Assembly (NCBI GenBank): GCA_026874595.1
Contig: CM049311.1
Location: 67,336,453 to 67,400,452 of the forward strand
DNA: 64,000 nucleotides
From: Sipunculus nudus
Lineage: Eukaryota > Annelida > Sipuncula > Golfingiida > Sipunculidae
Direction of reading: 5' to 3'
Positions 47,911-60,592 of this stretch are shown here, piece after piece; position 1 is the stretch's first letter, and every line of letters starts with the position of its first letter. Made by a program: the position numbers and the translations under genes. The notes beneath the pieces are model-generated. The model was not told the DNA's origin, did no database searches, and saw only the letters and a program-made list of their open reading frames with translations.

Positions 47911-50551
47911 AACAAGGGACCTATGGGTCACGGCGCTCAGCTGTTATATATGATAAAAAATATGATTTAGATATGATTCACGTGCTGGTTTTGTGTGGTT
48001 ATAAATATAAGCTGTATTATAAGTTGTTGTTGTTTAGCTTATGTATGATTTTGATAGTATCTTTGGAGACAGGGAAGAGGATTGATTTCATTTATTTTAT
48101 TAACAAATGGAGTACTATTGTCACACAGATTTTGACTTGGCCATATAACTTATAAGCAGAACATATAATATAAGAGTTTAACTATTAATTAAATAATTTT
48201 GCAAATATTGTCCCAAATATAATTTTTATTAAAAATAATAAGAGAATCTTATGATTTTTTTAAATGAAATATAACTGAAATGATTATTAAAATAATATTA
48301 AAGAATATATTCATGAATGCATTCATGAATACATTTTGAAAGTATTTGCACTGGTATTCATATACTTTCATTTTTACCTGAATTCCCGTTCTTTATGCAA
48401 GAAATTTTATAATGGAGTACATATTCATATTCGTATTTAAATACAACTGCAAATTAATCGCACCATGTCAGGTATTTATTCAGATTTCACCAAACAATGA
48501 TGTTGAGAATCAAGAATATACAAAATTAATACATTTAAATAATGATCATAAGTACCTGGTTTTATGGCTTTTATTTATATTTAAAAAAATAATGTAATAT
48601 ATTCATTTTGGACTAATTTCACATCAATGTACACACTAGACACAGTAGGAATCTAGATTAATATTATCAACTGCATCTTTGTCTATCATTAATTTCCTTC
48701 ATATGATCCCCAATCATTAGTAATGAATAATATGATTTACTTTTTTATCATTAAAATTGAACTGAAAAATACCATAGGTGACTGCATGGTGTTATTTGGA
48801 ATACATGACATTCTATTCATCGATACAAGATTCTTATATCATCAGTAACTGCAAGTTAATTTCCTGTTATTATAAACTAACAAATCCTTTTCTATTTTTC
48901 TTTAATTTGTTATTAAAAACCAACACAAATTTATTAATTTATTGTTTATTGTTATGTTGTTGGTTAAAACTACTAGATGAGTTGGGTTGGACACCTGGAT
49001 CAACTGTGGCTGGCCATTATATAATAAGCTGCCTGGAGCCCCAGTTTATGCCTCCCACCAAGCATGCATAATTTGCTGAAAGTTCAACAAAGTCAACATA
49101 CAGGTGACTCAAGAGGGGCTGGAGAGGGCCAAAGTCTGACATGGTCTCATAGAAACATTAACAAAAGCTACAATTTTTGGCCAATTTCTTTCAGCTTTCT
49201 AAACTAAAAAGCTGAAATCCTTGTGTGCATGACATGAAAATTATATCAACAGTGCTCACAGGAAACAAACGTGCCATGGTCAAAGTTGAGCAAAATATAA
49301 GGTACTAATTTTATATTTATACTAATAACTTATAAAATCTGAAAAATTCAGAACTAATTTTGGGTATTCAATTGAATCTTGATTAAATATTGTTACATCC
49401 CTGACAAAAAAATCTCTAGCTTCAGCAATCTCCTTGTTAAGGGAGTAAATTATTTCTTGATTTTTTACAAAGTGCATTATGTTTGCGCCCGTAACTTAAA
49501 ACAGTTACGCAATACTGACATCATATCTGGCATGTGCATAGAGAATGTATAGAAAAATAGGTATATTATATATGATTAAAGTCAGATCAGTTGTTTTGAT
49601 ATTAGGCAGTCTTGAAGTGTAACAATGGGTTTTTAATGGAAAAATGAAGTTTTTCATTAATATCTCGAAGGTATTAAGTCCTAGTGACCAAATTCTTGGC
49701 ATGGTAGGGGATTTTGGAGACATCTAATTGTATGCCAAATTTTAGGAACTGAGAGCTGAAGCTGGGGAGCTGAGCTCTTGCAAACTGCATAACACTAACT
49801 TGATGTAAACAATATGTTACATGGTGTTTGAAAACTTGAATAAAATCTACAGTTTTTGATCAACTGGTTTCAAATTTTTGGTGTTAACAGACAAAATGCT
49901 AACAAAAACATGCTGTGAAAATTAAATCCACAGTACTTACAGGAAAAAAACGTGCCATGGTCAAAGTTGGGCTAAATTTAAGGTACCAATTTTTTATTTT
50001 TGTTGATATTTTAAAAAAATTTAAAAGATTTTGATCTAATTTTGGGTATACAATTTAATTTTGATTAATTAAAGTTATATTACTGGAAAAAAAGTCCATA
50101 GCTTTAACATGTTTTGTGTTAAGTGATCAAATATCTTTCCCGATTTTTTACAAAATGCATTATGTTTGGGCTCATAACTTTTTTAAATTATATAATACAG
50201 ACATAACTTCTGGCATGTACATAGGAACTATATAGAGGAATATTTATGGTAAATATGAGGAAAAACAGTTGAGTCGTTTTGATATTAGGCAGTCCTGAAG
50301 TGTGAAAATAGGTTTTTAATAAAAAATTGAGGTTTTTCCTTAATTTCTCAAAGGAACGAAGTCGCAAAGACCCAGTTTTCGGCTTGGTAGGAGATCTTGG
50401 GGACATCTAACATTGTGCCGAATTTTGGATTCCTAGGTCTTACGGTTTCAAAACGTGCCACATCTACGGACGGACGGACCGACAGACGGACGGACGACGG
50501 ACAATGGACCACGACTATAGCTCAGATGACTTATAGTCAGCTGAGCTAAAA
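47911..50551 (-). mobile_element. R1 Helentron-like element, copy B
   Basis: Ends and layout match copy A almost throughout, including the duplicated ~680-bp segment and the GGAC tract (50,466-50,498). High similarity to A and C suggests recent spread. Confidence 0.8.
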
Positions 50552-51021
50552 ATTGCAACCAGGAGCAGTGGTTCAAAGCTGAATATGCGCGACATGGGTT
50601 AGGGTCACGTTTCCATGGACAGGACAGGGTGTACTAGATTTTACCCGGTGTGGAGCAGACAAAGCTGTGAGGGCTGCAAGGCTGTAACTTAGTAAAAGCA
50701 AACACCATGGTTTCATAAGTTTATTAGGTTCAGCCAGCTGTCAAATCTGGACCTGTGTATCCTCAGTGACCTGTGAATAGGGCCTTCACTTAAGGTCAGT
50801 AAAGCAGGTATTGAATATCCATAAATACACTGTCTGTCAGAGACAGATGGTTATAACAATCAGCTCTTGGTCATTTATAAATAGATATTTATCAAAATCA
50901 CAAGAGGACCATCCCTAAATACCCAGAATTGGCCATCCTTAGTTCTAACCCATACTTAGTCTGGGTGGGTTAGGGTAAATGACCGTTAGGGGACCCTTTT
51001 GACCTCATATTGACTTCCAAA

Positions 51022-52205
51022 CTAGTGGGCTACCCTAGATCCCCTTTTATACGCCATAGACATAAGGAGACACTTAAATTTGAATATCTGGACTTTTTTC
51101 TTAACTTGCTGTGCCGCCATATACAAGTGGTTGATCTGAAATGGTCTGTGAGAAGACCACTCACTGGGACACAGCATTCCGGTCTACATACTGTAATGGA
51201 TAAGCAATTTGGCAAACTCTAATAATTTAACTATATATTTCTTGGAACTGCAGTTGCCATAGTATCCCCAGACAATTAACCCCCCCCCCCCTTTAAGAAT
51301 AGGTCCACCATCTTCAGCAACAATTAATATCAGACCACACTCATAGAAAAGGTCACTTTCAGAGAAAAAGTTCATGACCCAAAATTTCAATATACATCAT
51401 CCCCTAACCTATGTCTATGTATATCCATAATATGAAAGAAATCTGTCCATTAGTTTTTTAATTATAATGCTCACAGTACTGTTAGGTGGCAATGATGGGG
51501 GTATAGGCATGAAAACAAGTAAAAGAATAACAGGTGGCGCCACCAGTTTCTGGTACATGACAATACTATCCAAGATCTTCGGTCAAGTTGATTTTTGGAC
51601 CAATCCATGCATCCCTTATTGAGATATTAATGATTTTGTGTGATTTTCACCATATATGGCAATATTCAAGATCAAGGCCACTCTCATAGGAAAGGTCATG
51701 ACCCCAATTTAAATTAACATCATCCTATAACCCATATCTATGTATATGCATAATATAAAAGTAATCTGTCCATTAGTTTTTGACTTAAATGCTCACAGTA
51801 CTGTCAAGTGGCAATTTTTGGGGGTATTAAAAGGCACGAAAACAAGTAAAGAATTATAGGTGGCGCCACCAGTTTCTGGAAGATGACAACCCTATCCATG
51901 ATCTTTGATCAACTTGATTTCGGGATCATTCCATGCAAGATTTCTTGAGATATTTAAGAATTTGTGTGATTTTCCAAAAAAATTGGACTATTCAAGGTCA
52001 AGGACACTCTCCTAGTAATGGGCATGACCTCATTTTAAGAGATGTCATCCTCTCACCCCTATCTATACATAAACCAAGTTTGGTAAAGATCCATGAAATA
52101 TTTTTTGAGTTATCACGCCAACAAGATTTATATGTGGCGGTGGCGGCGGCAGCGGCAAGATTAGTATGAAAACATAGTATCCTCCAACTTTGTCTGGGGA
52201 TACAA
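51022..52205 (-). mobile_element. R4 Helentron-like element
   Basis: Minus-strand 5' end GTATCCCCAGACAAAG (52,205 downward). Near the 3' end GGGGATC is followed by a short GGGTAGCCC fold and ACTAG (51,022). The interior has two ~330-bp units with aggtggcgccaccagtttct (51,531 and 51,858). Related in style, and partly in sequence, to R2. Confidence 0.6.
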
Positions 52206-52395
52206 TTAATGATTAGCCTAATACCTTAATGATAAGCCTAATGTCTTAATGATAAGCCTAATATCTTAATGATAATCCAAATATCATAATAATAAGCCTA
52301 ATATCTAAATGATAAGTTTAATATGTTAATGATAATCAAAATATCATAATAATATGCCTATTATCTTAATGATTAGCCTAATGCCTTTATGACAA
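52206..52395. repeat. 20-bp tandem repeat, about nine copies
   Basis: Unit close to aatgataagcctaatatctt, starting right at the R4 terminus. Confidence 0.85.
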
Positions 52396-55300
52396 AGATA
52401 TACCATAACAACGCTCCAACCAGGCTCTTGATGAAATATAGAGATTTTATAAAAGGACTCAAGGACTATATAAATATAGAAAATTTAGGAATTTAAATAT
52501 ATAAGAGTTTCCTCTGTGTGATTGTGGTTTACACTGTAACTCATGACCATCTATTCTCAAAGTGGCTTCTAAAGGCCTGCTCAATTGGTTTGATGGCTGT
52601 ACTTGTATGACAGCATCACTTACATGTACAGTACTACAAAAGAGCTGGATGTTTTCAATAACAGGTCTACATTACAATGATCAATTAGTGATAACATTTA
52701 CAAGTAACACAATTGCGCAATGATAAAAAAGGTTACAATATATAGGTGAACTGGGTCTGAATGCTGTAAAATACAGGAAATTATACAAGATAGTATGAGA
52801 CAATTTTTCATTAGAAAATATAGGAAATATAGGGGTCAGTAGGACCCCTGCTATCAAGACAACCCTAATTCTTTATAATGACAGACTATGATTATGATAA
52901 ATAGTTTGAATACTTCTGACTCAATACACAGAAAACCTGTATTTCAGAGGGCTAATTCAAAACTTATTCTTGTCACACAGATATTCCAGGAATTCCCCTT
53001 ACTCTGGAGTGTGGCAACAAACAGCAGATGAACCAGAGACCGTAACAGGATTTTACTGTAACGTATTGTCAGTCCTAACTTGATTTAAGGATAGGACAAA
53101 GCCGCGCGAGAAACTCTCAAAATCCTGTTAGCTTGTAACTGATGGCAGAACTGCCTGGGTTCATCAATAATGACCCATTATATCTGCTGCTTCATGTGAT
53201 CGGTACTGCAGAGTGGTGAGGAGAGGGACTCCCATTGTTTCAGTGGGCTGACAGTGTGGGGGTGCAGCTGCTGTGGACGGCATTCATAACACCCGCCCCC
53301 ACATGGATTAAAAACTGTATACGTCAATATGAATAACCATTTGTGAGTGCTACTAGGCTTCTAACGATCATTAAATAAACATCTCCACCAAAGGCCTCCC
53401 ACATTTGAAAGCTTGCCACCTAGTGGGTACTCACAATGAACTACATGAAACACTTTTAAAATTCTCTTGATTTATATACTGATAAGGCTGCTATATGAGA
53501 TGGTTTCATGCAAATGTACTTAACAACTGGTGACCATTTTTTTGTAAACAATGACCTTGACCCTATTCATATAAATAGCAGCAGTGGCCTTTGACCCAAT
53601 AAGCTAAACTAAATACTTATTAATATGTAAAGGCTCAAATATTGGACATGCTCACTGTGGTTTTAAAGATAATTCTTATAACAGGCTAACATGGGTAGTC
53701 ATTTAAATTATCTTCATGTCACTGGGATAGCTTCTCCTTGGTGGAGGTATGGGCTCTCCTGAGCGCTCTCTAGTTTATAATGTGTTATCATGCCAGGTGT
53801 GAAGGCATTAAAGCTGCTGGCTGCATCAGGGATTTACCTGTCCTGAGTGGTGCTGGTATACATAATGCAAAACAGTTGGAAATAGGGTTGTAACAAATAT
53901 TCAAACTGGGGAGAGTCTGCGGCCTATGCTAGAAATCCGGGCATAAATATCTGCTTATATAATATCGCCAATTGATAAAACTGCTGAGACACTTTATTCA
54001 AGCTAAAATACTTACAGAAATAGCAAAGAATAAATATAAATTTCTCTTACTAGACTGAACTTTATCCAATATTCAGTATTCATTAATTAGCTGTGTCCTC
54101 ATTGGTACTGGGTAAAAAGGATTGTTCTTTAATGTTCACAACAATCACTCAGCAAAATTCAAGGACTTCTCCAAGACTTTCAAGGTTCAGTTGTAGAACT
54201 GAAGGGAACTGAAATAGGGACACTTGTTGTCCTACTAAACTATAGGACTCAACAGAAAGAGACCAATTTACAAGGATTTTAAAGGCCTTGTATTTATTTT
54301 AAATTAAAGTGCTTTCAGGGTTTCTGAAGGACCCATACATACTCTGATCATTATGCGAGGGGCTATGGAGAGTCACAATGCAGACAGACTGTAGTTGCAC
54401 CTCTGCCAGGTGGTGAGAGGTGTCAAAACTTCAGTTTGTCTGTCAGTAGATTTATGATAAAAGCACTGAACAGAAATTAATTTGTTCAAATTTTATGGAG
54501 AGTTAAGATACTATCCAAGGAACAATTCATTACATTTTAGAGGAAAATTGATTTACCATAAAAATTTTTTAATTCAGAGGGTTCAATCCTATTAGGTCAT
54601 ACTGTTATTATAATACGGCTATTAATAGGTGTTAGTTTGTGCTCTATTCTGGAAGAGGCCTGGGATAGGGTTGGTGAACCAACACAGTTGTGTACCCATT
54701 ATAGTATTATGTGTCTCCTGGCAAGGATTTGATGTCTCTGACAACATATTGTTTAACCTAAAACGAGTGAGGTGTTAAAAATTAAATACAGATATGTAAA
54801 TGAGTACAACTGCAGTATGACCAATTTACAAAAATATGAAAACACTTCTCTGCCTTAGAGAAGGAGTCAAACATTATAACACTAGTGACTAGTCTAGCAT
54901 ACCAGCACCATCTTGAAGTAATTTTACTGCATCCACTGAAGGAATTTCTCATTTTGTTATTGAATATTAATGTAATAATACACAGCCTTTACTGCAAATG
55001 GCATTACAGGAAACCACAGGTCTCAGATATGTCTAAGGTCATTCCCCACTCTCTCTCACCATTTTAGCAAGCCAAGGCCCCTTTCAGGAGAGGATTATAC
55101 AAACAGCGTTATAACTCAAACATGGCGTTAGAGACTAAACCATCCACTGCCTCTACTTCCGGTCACTTAGCACAACCTCTGCTCGATCCTCACTCGGTAC
55201 TTGTGTTGATAATTTAATTAATCTGCCCACAAATATCCCACTGAAGGTCCTGAAGCCAGACAAAGTTATTTGTGGCGTATTGATGACCCTGTTAGGGGAT

Positions 55301-57865
55301 ATGGCTCAGATGCAAGCAAAGACTATTTGATGGTGCCCCAAATCCCATCCCAGTCTCAGGCAACGCATCAAACCTATTATCGATTTTCTCTTGCGTCATA
55401 AATTTGTTCTGGCATTCTGCTACTCCAAAGACAAAAAGGGGGGGGGGGGGGGTTCTAGCATGATGGTAATGAGATATGGGAAAAAAATCTGGTCAAGACC
55501 GGTTAAACCCAGTCAGCACTGGTTCTCTCCTACATGAAATCAAAACAGGAGACAGACTGGAGACTGGATGCTACTGTACACTCCCATAGCTATAAACTGT
55601 GATACAGATCCATAGATATCCTACATCACATGGGTGAAGATGCACTAAGTAACTAAACTATACTAACATTATATGATAAAACACTCATTTTCCTTCCCAA
55701 GGATTATTTTATTATTCCAAAAAAAAATGCAATATATTTTTCATTTTCTTTTAATGTGCTCTTAATCTATAAAGGTGGACAAAATGACTGAAATGAAGGC
55801 AGGCTGATACATACAGGAAATATATAATATGCTATATGCAATTCAAACACATAAACACCACAACAAACAGCTATGTGACTGATACTGCAGTAACACTTTT
55901 ACCACTCCCATCATGATTATGACATGACTGAAGTGGTGGGGAAAGCCAGAGCAAGATCTGTACTATTTAGATTAGGTATGCACAATACTGGTCACTGATA
56001 ACATTACTCCATATTAACATGTCGGAGAATAATATGTTTAAAATAAGTATGTCCTGATTCTAAATGTACTATATGTATATTAACATTTTTTTCATATTAA
56101 TAACAATGATTTTATATTTTTTTCTGATATCTGAAATTAGGGCTGGAGGTTTGTTGAAACTCTGGGACTAAGGCTGTTGTTAATTTTTGTTATCAGCTTT
56201 GTGGCACGCACACAGGGAGAAAACATGCATTTCTCTTTTTTTATGTGAACACATTTTTTCCTTAAAAAAGAAAGTAGACATATACCGCCTACATCCACCA
56301 GGTGTGTGCTACACAATGAACAGAAGGAAATATATCAATGCAATTCCAGGAATGTATATTAAATTCCATGGTGGCATCAAAGGGCAGCTCTGTGGGCCAG
56401 AATAAAAAAGACCACTAACACTAAGTCAATGACACACTGCTGACCAGAATAAACAAAATGCCTCACAATGGCAAAGAATATCTGAATAAAAATGCATTTT
56501 GGTGACCTAGGATATCCCCTTTAATTTTAAATGAATTAATCCTTGGGTGATACCTAACATTCCACAAATAATCAACGAAAATATGTTAACAACTTTTTGA
56601 GTAAAACTGTTGATAGGCAAATTAACCAAACGACCATCCAACTAAGTAACCAACAAACCAACAATGATGACAACATTATACCTCTGCCATGCATTCTTTA
56701 CAATGTTTCAAAAATACAAACAAGGACTAGACATTGATATTGTTCTCACTGACAGCCAACATATAAATGCCATCCTAAATCCCTATGGATGGAGGGTTGT
56801 GACATGTTCAGGGTTAATGACAAGTGAATGACTGAAACAGACACACAGTTAACAACTCTACCATTTAGCAGCCTAAAGACACATCATACATACCAGTGAA
56901 AATAAAAAAACTGGGAAGTCAAAGCTAAGGGTATTAAAAAAGGGGGAAATAATTATAACCCAACACTAGCAACAGCATAGCTATAAAAACACTTAATTCA
57001 TGATGCTATATACAGCCTTACTCTTAAATCACCATCTGAGGTTCATGCTCAGTTTCTCATAACTAAGTCATTCAAAAATCCTTTTTTTTAATCAATAGAT
57101 ATTTATGCATTGTTAAATAAAATGCAACTACCTCCACTGCTACATTATTAATTCTTTTAAATTTCATCAAATTTTGATATTTCTCTGATATTTCATATAA
57201 AATTCATATTAATGTTATTTCCATACAGCAAATGTTAGGGTATGATGTAATACATGATAAAATTTAGCTACTGTGTGTCAATACTCGGCTGTCCATACTG
57301 ATAGGATATGAGGTATTTTAGGTGAAACATATGACACATGTTATATATTATATATACCTGATTAATGATTTACTATATATGATACAGGATATGATATATA
57401 AAAGATATGAGAAGTCATATTGTATTGGGCATTAAATATAATTTGATATAATACAGTGTTTTTCCTTTTAAAAAATTAATACTGTTGATTTGCCTTTTTT
57501 TCAGAGCTTTATTTGTTCTTGTAGCTGATGAGCACAAACAATTAAGCATACAATCATACTGATATTATCTGAAGAAATATATTTCAGTACTATCAGAAAG
57601 ACATGGACACAAAGACATTGCCAGACAATATTACAATTAATATTGAGAAGGGGTACCAAGTGTCAACAGCCTGATCATAATCCTGAACCTTCAGTATAAC
57701 CATAAATTATATTATTTTATGTTATGAGTGTCCATTTCAAAACTGGGAATAAAGAAGGAGTGTGTATGTTCTCTCATTGTTTTGTTTTAAATAACATGGT
57801 AAAGGTGGTGATATAAGCAATCATTCATCAGTCATTTTTTTCAATCATTGCTCAAGATGAATGAA
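52396..57865. other. long unannotated stretch of the first visible intron
   Basis: AT-rich, with a poly-G tract near 55,438. I searched the minus strand for SLC6 TM1 (GNVWRFPY) and TM2 and found none. No other gene recognised. Confidence 0.5.
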
Positions 57866-59098
57866 AAACAAGTGACCCATGGGTCATGATGCTCAGCTGA
57901 CTGGGAAGAGATTCGCAAAAGGAAATTTTATCATCTGAATGGTAGTATATAGCCAATCAACTGAAACATCAAACAGATTAATCAACAGGCCAAGATTGTG
58001 TCTGTATTTATATATCTCAAAAAAAGAGAAAAAATGTGAAAACTTTAAAAAAATACAGGTGGCTCCATCAGTCAGCAGAAACTAATAAAAACACATGGTC
58101 AATATCCATGCAAAGAATCATGGTGATCTCTGCATTAATTGTTTAGATACTTCATCTTTTGTATCAAATGTTCCATTATTCTGAGGGATACTTCTGAGTC
58201 CTATAGCTTGAAGGATATGGGTAACAGAGACCTAATTTCAGGTTTCCACAGAAACTTTTAATGGGTCTCCTTGCAAGACAAGAATGAAGATTCTAGGTCC
58301 AGTCTTAACGATTTGTGCCCTGTTAACAGATGTTCACATTTTTAAAAGTTTCAAAAATAGAGAAAACAATTCGTAAAAAATCGAAAAATACAGGTGGCAC
58401 CACCAGTCTGCAGAAACTGATGAACATTTCATGATCACTATGTATGCCAAAAAGCATGACCATCAGTGATGTAGTTAGTGAGATACTGAAGTTCTTGTAT
58501 GAAATTTTTTACTATTCTGGGAGGGGGGGTATTTTGGGGCCCCATAGCTCAAAGGATATGGGTAACAGAGACCTAATTTCTGGTTTCCATGGAGACTTTT
58601 CATTGGTCTCTCAGTGTTTCAAGAATTAAGATTCCAGGTCCAATCTTTACGATTTGTGCCCTGTTAATATGATGTTCACATTTTTTAAGGTCTCAAAAAT
58701 AGAGAAAAAATTTGTAAAAAATTGGAAAATACAGATGGCACCACCAGTCTGCAGGAACTTATGAAACATCCCATGATCAATATGTATGCCAAAAATCATG
58801 ACCATCAGTGATGTAGTTAATGAGATGTGAAGTTTTTGTATGAAATTTTTTACTATTCTTGGGGGGGGGGGGGGTACTTTGGGACCCACTAGCTCCAAGG
58901 ATATGGGTAACAGAAACCTAATTTTTGGTTTCCAAGGAGATTTTATATGGACTTCTCAGAATGTCAAGTTTCAAGATTCTAGGCCAAGCGGTTGCGATTT
59001 GTGCCTGGTTAACAGACAGAAGCCGGACGGACAGACGGACGATGGACAAAGAGTGATCTCTATAGCTCAGATGACTTGCAGTCAGCTGAGCTAAAAAA
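57866..59098 (-). mobile_element. R1-ended element with different interior, copy F
   Basis: Termini are R1 type (acaagtgacccatgggtcat at 57,868; cagctgagctaaaa at 59,083). The interior is three ~330-bp units with caggtggcaccaccagtctg (about 58,056, 58,390, 58,730) and poly-G runs, unlike copies A-C. Confidence 0.7.
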
Positions 59099-59149
59099 AC
59101 ACTTCTAAAACTACTATTATGAAGTATTAGATGCTGAAATAAAACACAC

Positions 59150-59185
59150 AGAAACATAATATAATATAATATAATATAATATATA
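59150..59185. repeat. (AATAT)n microsatellite
   Basis: Reads aatataatataatataatat on the plus strand. Confidence 0.85.
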
Positions 59186-60418
59186 ATATTTAAATATAGT
59201 GCATACCATACTTTACAGAGCTCTGTGACTAAAAATGACTTTGCGGGTTCATAGTAGGTATTTCCCATATTACAACATCTTAATTTATTAACTTTGGTAC
59301 AATGGTTCCATAGTGCAACCACACAAGCTTACAGGCTCAGTCAATCTTTTTCACCTGTTTTACATATTGGTTTAGTTCTGTGAGTTTATAAATACAATCC
59401 AAGTATATCTGACAATAGCAAGAACACATGGCCAAAATTATGATACTGCAAATGCACTATGACAGACACAGTTATAATCACGGAAGGATGAAGTGCTGGT
59501 CATGAATCACAACTAAAATACACGTTTCACTAATGGGAACCTTCAATGTTTAAAGATCCAGTTCCCCTGGTTGAGTAATGATTTGTATATAAACAGGTCA
59601 TCAGCCACAATGGTCATTCAGAAGTGTCTACCTTTCATAAACTCATATACTGCCTGTCTAGTCAAAACACCTGCACTCAATCATCATTACACAGTTGAAC
59701 ACTCTGGGTATACATGTGCCCAGTCCTTCAACTGACCAGTGACCCTTCAGATTAGATTCAATGACCGTAGAATCAAACAGAGCTTGTAGTTTTCAACAGG
59801 GCACACTTTCTTGACCTGTTAACTCATTGTACTTACACAGAGTTCAATGGCAGGCTAAGTTTGATACCAGCATTTTTCCAAAATTTTAAATATTTTTCTT
59901 CCAATTTTGTCCAAATGTACAGGGAGATCCATAATTTCATGGCACACACTTATACACTGATAAAAGGAATGATGGCACACTTGTAGCAAATCTACATCTC
60001 ACAAATATGGTTGCAAAGACTTCTAGACTGACCTCTCATAGTGGCTTTTGAGTAGGCCGCAAAGAAACTTTGGGAAAGTTCTAGTCAATGAATGTTCTCT
60101 ACAAGGAAATTACCAGCTAAGCCTCCCAGAAGCATCTAGACCTCCAAAATCTTCTGTCAGCTAATCATAATAAACCGTAGTCCAGTAAGTTCTATCACTT
60201 GATACATAATCAGACCGATCTACTGATCAACACAACTGATGCTAAAAAGAAACACACATTATTAAATATTATTAACTACATTTCCCTGAATATATCTTAT
60301 TATTCTGAGGTTCTCATTTAACCTAACCTGACCTAGTAAATACGTTTGTGTCTAGCTGCTTGTGCTTACATCAAGAAATCACTGAGACCTAGTTTTTTAA
60401 GAAGAATAAAATTTTTAA
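59186..60418. other. intron sequence, nothing recognised
   Basis: No coding exon or mobile-element end identified. Confidence 0.4.
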
Positions 60419-60575
60419 ACAAGGCCTACAGGCCTAATGCGAACCTGTGCATTGGGAAATACACCAGGTGTAATGATTCAATGCTGGACCATTACTTTTC
60501 ATGTATATGAACAATGCAAGTACTAAACATTTTGAATAAGAAACAATTACACAAACATCACTGCTGAAATTCCGG
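60419..60575 (-). repeat. R5 repeat, second copy
   Basis: Starts acaaggcctacaggcctaat; similar to 39,551-39,730 through ctgga(c)cattatt. The palindromic AGGCCT pair forms a hairpin next to a TTGTT end on the minus strand. Confidence 0.5.
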
Positions 60576-60592
60576 CATGGGTGCACACAACA

